In this document: piece after piece, positions 6,415-12,195 of the stretch
How the letters are laid out: each line of letters starts with the position of its first letter
Position numbering within the stretch: position 1 is the first letter of the stretch
Assembly (NCBI GenBank): GCA_947631585.1
Contig: CANRLY010000042.1
Coordinates: 1-12,195 of the forward strand
Direction: 5' to 3'
Origin: an uncultured Clostridia bacterium
Lineage (GTDB): Bacteria > Bacillota > Clostridia > Oscillospirales > Ruminococcaceae
DNA length: 12,195 nt
Notes under the pieces: generated by a model
The model's input: only the letters and a program-made list of their open reading frames with translations
Database searches by the model: none
Told to the model about the DNA's origin: nothing
Made by a program: the position numbers and the translations under genes

Positions 6415-6657
6415 ATGGAAAAGGAAAGAAATGCAAAACCCGGCAGAAGAACACGCAAAAAGGTTTGTATGTTCTGCGTTGACAGAGCCGAGACCATCGA
6501 CTATAAAGATATTGCAAAGCTCAAGAAGTGCATGACTGAAAGAGCTAAGATCCTGCCCAGAAGAGTTACGGGTACTTGCGCATACCATCAGAGAGAGCTT
6601 ACCAAGGCTATCAAGAGAGCAAGACATTGTGCGCTTATCCCTTATGTGGCAGACTAA
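6415..6657 (+). CDS. rpsR: 30S ribosomal protein S18, cysteine-rich form
   Basis: S18 pairs with S6 on the platform of the small subunit. The 80-residue protein has a basic N-terminus (RRTRKK) and the conserved core DYKDIAKLKKCMTERAKILP with RRVTGTCAYHQRELTKAIKRAR. It is a probable zinc-binding version: C18-x2-C21 with C55-x2-H58 could form one site. Zinc-binding and zinc-free forms of several ribosomal proteins, S18 among them, are known in bacteria. GGAGG (6399-6403) lies 11 nt before the ATG. It is the last gene of the rpsF operon and is followed by a strong terminator. Confidence 0.96.
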   Translation: MEKERNAKPGRRTRKKVCMFCVDRAETIDYKDIAKLKKCMTERAKILPRRVTGTCAYHQRELTKAIKRARHCALIPYVAD

Positions 6658-6672
6658 GAACAAGATCTTACC

Positions 6673-6707
6673 AAAAGACCGCACTTTTTCGGGTGTGGTC
6701 TTTTTTG
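6673..6707 (+). terminator. Intrinsic terminator of the rpsF-ssb-rpsR operon
   Basis: AAAAGACCGCAC pairs with GTGTGGTCTTTT around a T-rich and G-rich loop, and the 3' arm runs into a T-tract. It begins 15 bp after the rpsR stop. Confidence 0.9.
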
Positions 6708-6733
6708 TTTTATTATATTCCTGAATTTATGAC

Positions 6734-6762
6734 TTGAAATGCTGTGGAAATTCTGTTATAAT
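6734..6762 (+). promoter_or_regulatory. Sigma-A promoter of lon-ysxC
   Basis: TTGAAA (6734-6739) and TATAAT (6757-6762) are 17 bp apart, with TGT before the -10. I see no CIRCE palindrome and no CtsR-type heptad repeat near it, so classic heat-shock repressor control is not apparent. Confidence 0.85.
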
Positions 6763-6768
6763 GGCTTA

Positions 6769-6899
6769 CAGACACAGATATCAGACGGAAGTTTCATTCG
6801 GGGAGCGGGTATCAGCCGGTTCTCTTATGTTTATATGACCGCCGTGGGGTATGGCGGTTTCGGAAGGAGGAGCTCCTCAGGTTTAGGAGCGTTTTGAAA
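6769..6899 (+). promoter_or_regulatory. Structured 5' leader of lon with possible ribosome-site masking
   Basis: The leader is about 130 nt. One hairpin pairs ACCGCC (6838-6843) with GGCGGT (6853-6858). Next to the start, GCTCCT (6872-6877) can pair with AGGAGC (6885-6890), which covers the lon ribosome site. The same CTCCT can instead pair with an upstream AGGAG (6865-6869), freeing that site. The upstream AGGAGG has no start codon at a useful distance. Two exclusive folds suggest translational control, but this is inference from pairing alone. Confidence 0.4.
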
Positions 6900-9326
6900 A
6901 TGAACGGCAAAATTACTGTTAAGGAAAGCAAGAATATATCGGTGCTGCCTTGCGTGGCAATGAGGGATATCATGCTTTTTCCGAATATGGTCATGCACTT
7001 TGATGTGGCAAGAGACCGTTCGGTGAAAGCGCTGAGGGCGGCGGTGGCTGCTGACGGAAAGGTGTTCCTGACGGCGCAAAAGGACGTTATGGTGGCAGAA
7101 CCGGATATGGACGACCTTTACAACGTAGGCGTGGTGGCTGACATAAAGCAGATAATCAAAGGACCGGAAGGGGTCTCAAGAGTTCTGGTGGAGGGTCTGA
7201 ATAAGGCTAAACTGCTGGGACTGAGGGAATCTTCCGCCGGCTACCTGGAAGCGCAGGTGAGGAAAGTTCCCAACTATTCCAGAGAAAGACTGGAAGAAAC
7301 GGAAGTGGAGGCTCTGTGCAGAGAGGTAAAGAGGGCTTTTGAGGATTATGCGGCAGTCGTTCCGAGAATGCCTAACGAGCTTTATGCGGCGGTGCTTGGC
7401 TGCAATGCGCCTAAGACGGTGTTTGAGACTATCGCTTTTAATATCTCGATCTCGCTGGAAGATAAGCAGAGTCTGCTGGAATGTGCTTCTATCGGAGAAA
7501 AACTGGCAATGCTGCTTTCTGTTCTCACCAGAGAAATGGAGATAATCGGCATTGAAAAGGAAATACAGCAGAAGGTCAACGAGCAGATAGACAAGGAACA
7601 AAGAGGGTATTACCTGAGAGAACAGATGAGGGTCATTTCCAGGGAGCTGGGGGAGGACGATGAGTTCGACAACGACTGGGAAGAGTATCTGGACAAGATA
7701 GCTTCTATGAAGCTGCCGGAAGAAGCGGTGGAAAAGCTTACTGCGGAAGCAAAACGCCTGAGCAAGATGCCTGCGTCGTCTCAGGAGGCAGTGGTGATAA
7801 GAAATTACCTGGATACCTGTCTGGAACTTCCGTGGGATAAATGCACCGAGGATAACACAGACCTGAAAAAAGCCGAAAAGATACTGGACAGAGACCACTA
7901 CGGAATGAAAAAGGTCAAGGAGAGGATACTGGAGATACTTTCGGTGAAGGCTATCTCCCCTGAAGTGAAAGGTCAGATGATCTGCCTGTACGGACCTCCG
8001 GGGGTGGGAAAGACTTCCATCGGGCGTTCGGTGGCGGAAGCTCTGGGAAGAAAGTACGTTCGGGTATCGCTGGGCGGAGTGAAAGATGAGTCGGATATCA
8101 GAGGACACAGGAAAACCTATGTGGGAGCAATGCCCGGCAGGATAATGAACGCTATGAAGCTTGCCGGCAGCAGAAACCCGGTCATGCTGCTGGACGAGAT
8201 AGACAAGATGAGCAACGACTTCCGGGGAGACCCGTCCTCTGCAATGCTGGAGGTGCTTGACGGAGAGCAGAACAAGGAGTTCAGGGACCATTACATAGAG
8301 CTGCCTTTCGATCTGAGCGACGTGCTGTTCATCACTACCGCAAATTCGCTGGACACCATACAGCCTCCTCTGCTTGACAGAATGGAAGTAATAGAGCTTT
8401 CTTCCTATACGAGGGAGGAAAAGTTCCAGATAGCAAAAAGACATCTTCTGCCAAAGCAGATAAATAAAAACGGTCTCAGCAGGAGTCAGATGAGGATAAC
8501 AGACGACGGATTGTACGAGATAATCGACAGTTACACCCGTGAAGCCGGAGTCAGACGTCTGGAGAGAACGATAGGTTCTCTTTGCAGGAAGGCGGCCAAG
8601 AAGATAGTCGGCGGCGACGCAAAAAGAGTTACTTTTACCGCTTCAAATCTTGAAAAATACCTTGGCGCAAAGAAGTACAGACCCGATGTGGTCTCCGACA
8701 AGACGGAGATAGGCTGCGTGAACGGTCTGGCGTGGACGTCGGTGGGCGGAGTTATCATGCCGCTGGAAGTGCTGGTTTTGGACGGCAAGGGCAGGATAGA
8801 ACTTACCGGCTCTTTGGGAGACGTTATGAAAGAAAGCGCAAGGATAGCTGTGAGCTACGCCAGGAGCGTTGCGGAACAGTTCGGGATAAGCAGCGATTTC
8901 TTTGAAAACAAAGACATACATATCCACGCTCCGGAGGGGGCTGTTCCGAAGGACGGGCCGTCCGCAGGAGTCACCCTTGCAACTGCGCTGATATCTGCGC
9001 TTTCGGGGATACCTGTAAGGTGCGATGTGGCAATGACCGGAGAGATCACCCTGAGAGGAAAGGTGCTGGCTATAGGCGGTCTGAGGGAAAAGACTATGGC
9101 GGCTTACAAAGCAGGCATGAGAACGGTCGTAGTGCCAAAGGAAAACAAGGGCGATATGGACGAAGTGGAAGAAGTGGTCAAGGAGAACCTGTCGTTTGTG
9201 TTCGCTGAGACGATAGCGGACGTGCTGAATGTGGCTCTGGTAAGAGAAAGCGGCGGAAAGACCGCTATCCCGGTGGGACTGCTCAGTTCGGATAAGACTC
9301 CGGCGGCGGTCACTGTAAGAAACTGA
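6900..9326 (+). CDS. lon: ATP-dependent protease Lon
   Basis: Lon is a cytoplasmic AAA+ serine protease that degrades misfolded and some regulatory proteins. The 808-residue protein has the bacterial LonA order: an N-terminal substrate domain (about 10-200, starting with the LPCVAMRDIMLFPNM strand), a helical stretch with EQRGYYLREQMRVISRELG, the AAA+ module with Walker A GPPGVGKT (365-372) and Walker B MLLDEID (429-435), then the protease domain. The catalytic dyad is S688 in KDGPSAG and K731 in GLREKTMAA, with the same 43-residue spacing as in E. coli. A short tail of about 30 residues after the protease domain is of no clear function. The ATG at 6900 is preferred since AGGAG (6885-6889) lies 10 nt upstream; a TTG two codons earlier is possible but too close. 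The ysxC gene follows after 15 bp. Confidence 0.97.
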   Translation: MNGKITVKESKNISVLPCVAMRDIMLFPNMVMHFDVARDRSVKALRAAVAADGKVFLTAQKDVMVAEPDMDDLYNVGVVADIKQIIKGPEGVSRVLVEGLNKAKLLGLRESSAGYLEAQVRKVPNYSRERLEETEVEALCREVKRAFEDYAAVVPRMPNELYAAVLGCNAPKTVFETIAFNISISLEDKQSLLECASIGEKLAMLLSVLTREMEIIGIEKEIQQKVNEQIDKEQRGYYLREQMRVISRELGEDDEFDNDWEEYLDKIASMKLPEEAVEKLTAEAKRLSKMPASSQEAVVIRNYLDTCLELPWDKCTEDNTDLKKAEKILDRDHYGMKKVKERILEILSVKAISPEVKGQMICLYGPPGVGKTSIGRSVAEALGRKYVRVSLGGVKDESDIRGHRKTYVGAMPGRIMNAMKLAGSRNPVMLLDEIDKMSNDFRGDPSSAMLEVLDGEQNKEFRDHYIELPFDLSDVLFITTANSLDTIQPPLLDRMEVIELSSYTREEKFQIAKRHLLPKQINKNGLSRSQMRITDDGLYEIIDSYTREAGVRRLERTIGSLCRKAAKKIVGGDAKRVTFTASNLEKYLGAKKYRPDVVSDKTEIGCVNGLAWTSVGGVIMPLEVLVLDGKGRIELTGSLGDVMKESARIAVSYARSVAEQFGISSDFFENKDIHIHAPEGAVPKDGPSAGVTLATALISALSGIPVRCDVAMTGEITLRGKVLAIGGLREKTMAAYKAGMRTVVVPKENKGDMDEVEEVVKENLSFVFAETIADVLNVALVRESGGKTAIPVGLLSSDKTPAAVTVRN

Positions 9327-9341
9327 AAAGGAAACTGACAG

Positions 9342-9932
9342 ATGAATTTCAACAAGGTGGAATTTTACGCAGCGTATGGGAAGTATTCTCAGATACCTGC
9401 ACCTGAGCGGATAGAGATAGCCTTTGCCGGACGTTCAAACGTGGGAAAGTCGTCATTGATAAACAAACTGTTCAACCGAAAGAACCTGGCAAGGGTAAGC
9501 TCAGTTCCGGGAAAGACGGCAACGGTGAATTTCTACAGCCTGGAGAATATTTTTATCGTGGACCTGCCCGGCTATGGCTATGCCAAGGTGGCAAAGTCGG
9601 AAAAGGAGCGGTGGTCTGAACTGATGGAGGGGTACTTTGCCGATGAACAAAGGCGGCTGGAACTGGTCTTTGCGCTTATCGACATGAGACACCCGCCGTC
9701 TGCGGACGACCTGAATATGCTGGATTTTCTTACCCAGAGCGAGATACCTTATGTGGTGGTGCTGACAAAGGCGGATAAGCTCAGACCTGCTGAAAGAAAA
9801 AAACGCATGGAGAGGTTTGCGGAGGAGATACCGTATTTTGAACAGCTTACCTGCGTGCCGTTTTCAGCTGTGACCGGCGAGGGAACAGATACGCTCAGGG
9901 AGATAATAGAAGAAGTTTCGTCAGATGAATGA
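9342..9932 (+). CDS. ysxC: Ribosome-assembly GTPase YsxC/EngB
   Basis: This small GTPase (also called YihA or EngB) helps assemble the large ribosomal subunit and is essential in several bacteria. The 196-residue product has all the GTPase motifs: G1 GRSNVGKSS (30-38), the switch I region with the VPGKTATVNFY stretch (55-65), G3 DLPGYGYAKV (74-83), G4 TKAD (142-145) and G5 SAVTGEG (175-181). The sequence GYGYAKV is typical of this family. The start ATG follows AAAAGGA (9326-9332) by 9 nt. It lies 15 bp after lon, and the lon-ysxC pair is also found in Bacillus subtilis, so the two share a transcript. A terminator follows at once. Confidence 0.96.
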   Translation: MNFNKVEFYAAYGKYSQIPAPERIEIAFAGRSNVGKSSLINKLFNRKNLARVSSVPGKTATVNFYSLENIFIVDLPGYGYAKVAKSEKERWSELMEGYFADEQRRLELVFALIDMRHPPSADDLNMLDFLTQSEIPYVVVLTKADKLRPAERKKRMERFAEEIPYFEQLTCVPFSAVTGEGTDTLREIIEEVSSDE

Positions 9933-9933
9933 C

Positions 9934-9970
9934 AAGAGCGGCAGAACAGATCTGCCGTTCTTATTTTTTT
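9934..9970 (+). terminator. Intrinsic terminator of lon-ysxC
   Basis: AAGAGCGGCAGA (9934-9945) pairs with TCTGCCGTTCTT (9951-9962), 12 pairs with one G-U and a 5-nt loop, followed by a run of T (9964-9970). It sits directly after the ysxC stop. Confidence 0.93.
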
Positions 9971-9974
9971 ACAA

Positions 9975-9990
9975 TTTTAAACGTTTGAAA
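9975..9990. promoter_or_regulatory. 16-bp palindrome with central CG, LacI-type operator candidate
   Basis: TTTTAAACGTTTGAAA is a palindrome with one mismatched pair and a perfect AAACGTTT core. A central CG in an AT-rich palindrome is the usual style of LacI-family sugar regulators. It lies about 20 bp upstream of the TTGACA before the GH94 gene. Confidence 0.4.
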
Positions 9991-10011
9991 TGGTAAGCTT
10001 TGCGAAAAAGT

Positions 10012-10053
10012 TTGACAAACCCCCTTGTATGATCTTTAAAAGTATGTTATTAT
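10012..10053 (+). promoter_or_regulatory. Promoter region of the GH94 phosphorylase gene
   Basis: Two readings are possible. TTGACA (10012-10017) with TTTAAA (10035-10040) at 17 bp has a perfect -35 but a weak -10. TTGTAT (10025-10030) with TATTAT (10048-10053) at 17 bp has a weak -35 and a good extended -10 (TGTTATTAT). The sequence does not decide between them. Confidence 0.6.
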
Positions 10054-10061
10054 ACTTTTAA
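10036..10061. promoter_or_regulatory. Perfect 10+10 inverted repeat overlapping the promoter
   Basis: TTAAAAGTAT (10036-10045) and ATACTTTTAA (10052-10061) are exact inverted copies around GTTATT. The repeat covers the -10 of the second promoter reading, where a bound protein would block transcription. There is no T-run or GC content to suggest a terminator. Confidence 0.45.
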
Positions 10062-10106
10062 GCGTAAGCTGATAACAAAATCATATTGAAAAGGGGAAAT
10101 TGCCAG

Positions 10107-12195
10107 ATGAAGTACGGTCATTTTGATCTAGCTAACAAAGAATACGTCATTACCAGACCTGATACTCCTGCGCCTTGGGCTAACTACCTGGGTTCGCCGG
10201 AATACGGTGCGATCATCTCAAATAACGCCGGAGGATACAGCTTTGTAAAGAGCGGAGCTAACGGAAGGATCGCCCGTTACCGCTTTAACTCGAATATGGC
10301 TCTTCCGGGAAGATACGTTTATATCAGGGACAACGACGACGGGGATTACTGGTCTGCGTCATGGCAGCCTGTGGGCAAGCCGCTGGACAAGTATAAGTCC
10401 GTATGCCGCCACGGTACGGCTTATACCGTTATGGAAGCCGATTACAGCGGTATACATTCAGAGGTCACATACTATGTTCCGCTGAACAAGACCTACGAGG
10501 TCTGGAGGACTAAGGTCACCAATGATTCCGACAGGGCAAGGAAGCTGTCACTTTTCGGATTTGTGGAATTTACCAATGAGAACAATTACGAGCAGGATCA
10601 GGTGAACCTCCAGTATACGCTGTTCATCACAAGGACTTCTTTTGAGGACAATATGATAGTTCAGCATATAAATGAAAACAGCGGCAAAGATGCGGAAGGT
10701 TCAAACTGGCGTGAAAGATTCTTCGGTCAGGTGGGAGCAAGAGTTATCGCTTACAACGGTGATCTTGACAGCTTTATCGGACCGTACAGAACGTACAGCG
10801 ACCCTGTTGCAGTGGAAAGAGGAGCTTGCAGCAATAAGCTCAACTATAACGGCAACGCCTGCGGAGCTCTCCAGTCGGAGGTAATGCTTGCACCGGGCGA
10901 AACTGTGGAAGTGGTGTATGTTCTGGGACAGAAGAGACCCTCCGAGGCAAAGGCTATCCTTGCTGAGTATGAAAAGTCCGGCAAGTGCGATGAGGAGATC
11001 AAAGAGCTTATAGACTACTGGCACGGCAAGCTTGACAACTTCAAGGTGGAAACGCCGTCTGATGAGTTCAACAACATGGTAAACGTATGGAACGCTTATC
11101 AGTGCTTCATAACCTTTATCTGGTCAAGAGCGGCTTCGTTTATCTACTGCGGTCTGAGAAACGGTTACGGCTACCGTGATACCGTTCAGGATATCCAGGG
11201 AATAATACATATTGATCCGGAACTTGCGGCAGAAAAGATCAGATTCATGCTGTCGGCGCAGGTGGATAACGGCGGAGGACTTCCTCTGGTAAAATTCAAC
11301 CACAACGCCGGTCACGAGACCTGCCCTGACGAGAACGATGAAAATTCCGTTTACGCCAAGGAGACAGGTCACCCGTCTTACAGAGCCGACGACGCTTTGT
11401 GGCTGTTCCCGACTATCGTTAAGTATATCGGCGAAAGCGGCAACAAGGGCTTCCTGGACGAAGTGATAGTTTATGCAAACGGCGGAGAAGATACCGTTTA
11501 CGACCACCTGAAAAACGCTATACGCTTCTCGATGGAAAGACTGGGAGACCATAAGATGCCTGCCGGACTTCACGCCGACTGGAACGACTGCCTGAGACTG
11601 GGCAAGAAAGGCGAATCCACTTTTGTGGCGTTCCAGCTGTATTACGCTATGTCGGTGATAAAAGGCTACGCTCAGGAAAGAAACGACAGCGACTATGTTC
11701 AGTATATTGAAAAGGTACAGGCGGAACTGGCAAAGAGCCTTGAAGCTTGCTGGGACGAGGACAGGTTCATCAGAGGCATCAGGGAGGACGGCGTTGTTGT
11801 AGGCGCTAAGAACGACCCCGAAGCAAGTATGTGGCTGAACCCTCAGTCGTGGAGCGTTATTTCCGGATTTGCTAATGAGGAACAGGCAGAAAAAGCAATG
11901 GAAAAAGTTCACGAGATACTTAATACCCCTTACGGCGTAAAGGTAATGGAACCGCCTTATGTGGATCATTACTTCGACGGTGCGCTTATGCACATCTTTA
12001 ATCCTGACACCAAGGAGAACGGCGGTATCTTCTCACAGACTCAGGGCTGGGCGATACTTGCAGAATCGCTGCTTGGCCACGGAAACAGGGCGTTTGAATA
12101 CTTTATGGAATCTTCCCCTGCAAGCATGAACGACAAGGCGGAAGTAAGAGTTCTTGAGCCGTATGTTCACGGTCAGTTCACAGAAGCGACCAGGT
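10107..12195 (+). CDS. GH94 disaccharide phosphorylase (cellobiose / chitobiose phosphorylase type), C-terminus cut by the window edge
   Basis: GH94 enzymes split beta-linked disaccharides with inorganic phosphate, giving an alpha-sugar 1-phosphate and a free sugar, in the cytoplasm after uptake. 696 codons are present and open to the right edge; family members have about 800-830 residues, so the last 100-130 are missing. The N-terminus (KYGHFD at 2-7, EYVITRPDTPAPWANYLG at 12-29) starts the beta-sandwich domain (about 1-275). The (alpha/alpha)6 catalytic barrel follows from about 310. GYRDTVQD (355-362) is the donor-site motif, and DWNDC (491-495) holds the general acid, by homology D494. 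KENGGIF lies near residue 640. The N-terminus and GYRDT motif look closer, from memory, to chitobiose-type than to classic cellobiose phosphorylases, so the substrate is open. AAGGGG lies 10 nt before the ATG. There is no signal peptide. The gene has its own promoter and operator-like palindromes. Confidence 0.9.
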   Translation, partial: MKYGHFDLANKEYVITRPDTPAPWANYLGSPEYGAIISNNAGGYSFVKSGANGRIARYRFNSNMALPGRYVYIRDNDDGDYWSASWQPVGKPLDKYKSVCRHGTAYTVMEADYSGIHSEVTYYVPLNKTYEVWRTKVTNDSDRARKLSLFGFVEFTNENNYEQDQVNLQYTLFITRTSFEDNMIVQHINENSGKDAEGSNWRERFFGQVGARVIAYNGDLDSFIGPYRTYSDPVAVERGACSNKLNYNGNACGALQSEVMLAPGETVEVVYVLGQKRPSEAKAILAEYEKSGKCDEEIKELIDYWHGKLDNFKVETPSDEFNNMVNVWNAYQCFITFIWSRAASFIYCGLRNGYGYRDTVQDIQGIIHIDPELAAEKIRFMLSAQVDNGGGLPLVKFNHNAGHETCPDENDENSVYAKETGHPSYRADDALWLFPTIVKYIGESGNKGFLDEVIVYANGGEDTVYDHLKNAIRFSMERLGDHKMPAGLHADWNDCLRLGKKGESTFVAFQLYYAMSVIKGYAQERNDSDYVQYIEKVQAELAKSLEACWDEDRFIRGIREDGVVVGAKNDPEASMWLNPQSWSVISGFANEEQAEKAMEKVHEILNTPYGVKVMEPPYVDHYFDGALMHIFNPDTKENGGIFSQTQGWAILAESLLGHGNRAFEYFMESSPASMNDKAEVRVLEPYVHGQFTEATR

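Noticed and set aside
6894..6899. TTG start for lon two codons before the ATG
   Set aside because: It would be only 4 nt from AGGAG; the ATG has normal 10-nt spacing. The difference is two residues.
6710..6900. CIRCE or CtsR heat-shock operator upstream of lon
   Set aside because: I looked for the CIRCE inverted repeat and the CtsR heptad repeat and found neither.
7176..8444. Minus-strand open frame of 422 codons inside lon
   Set aside because: It is antisense to conserved parts of Lon, including Walker A and B, and shows no domain.
11124..11993. Minus-strand open frame of 289 codons inside the GH94 gene
   Set aside because: It is antisense to the conserved catalytic region with DWNDC; no independent evidence for a gene.
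1..12195. CRISPR arrays, tRNA or rRNA genes, transposase or phage genes
   Set aside because: No regularly spaced repeats, cloverleaf sequences, rRNA segments or recognisable mobile-element proteins were seen on either strand.

Overview
The window reads as chromosomal DNA from a low-to-middle GC Gram-positive bacterium of the Clostridia, most likely a Ruminococcus-like member of the Oscillospiraceae. The clues are near-consensus sigma-A promoters with 16-17 bp spacers, strong GGAGG-type ribosome binding sites, T-tailed intrinsic terminators, a lon-ysxC gene pair, an rpsF-ssb-rpsR cluster and a GH94 disaccharide phosphorylase. The taxonomic call is inference; no 16S or other marker is present.

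Left part (1-3350), minus strand. A large secreted protein with GLUG motifs and beta-grasp (InlB/Flg_new-like) repeats runs off the left edge. Its roughly 400-nt upstream region holds two good minus-strand promoters and an approximately 218-bp imperfect inverted repeat that looks like a MITE or other interspersed palindromic element. Farther right is prfB (release factor 2) with its own promoter and terminator. It lacks the usual internal UGA frameshift site but has a short overlapping reading frame at its start that ends in UGA.

Middle part (3320-6710), plus strand. A zinc-finger membrane protein (RING-like plus zinc ribbon plus a DUF2628-like region) is divergent from prfB and lies directly upstream of galU (UDP-glucose synthesis). 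A textbook promoter right after galU starts the rpsF-ssb-rpsR operon (ribosomal proteins S6 and S18 flanking single-stranded DNA-binding protein), closed by a strong terminator.

Right part (6730-12195), plus strand. A promoter and a structured leader of about 130 nt precede lon (ATP-dependent protease). Next comes ysxC (ribosome-assembly GTPase), then a terminator. The last gene is a GH94 phosphorylase with its own promoter and two operator-like palindromes, cut off by the right edge. This gene, with galU, gives a small carbohydrate theme: phosphorolysis yields sugar 1-phosphate, and galU uses glucose 1-phosphate.

Most genes are conserved housekeeping genes. I do not see a convincing new multi-gene system. 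The observations most worth a second look are the prfB start region, the nested palindrome with a built-in promoter, the lon leader, and the substrate of the GH94 enzyme. No tRNA, rRNA, CRISPR array, transposase or phage gene was seen.
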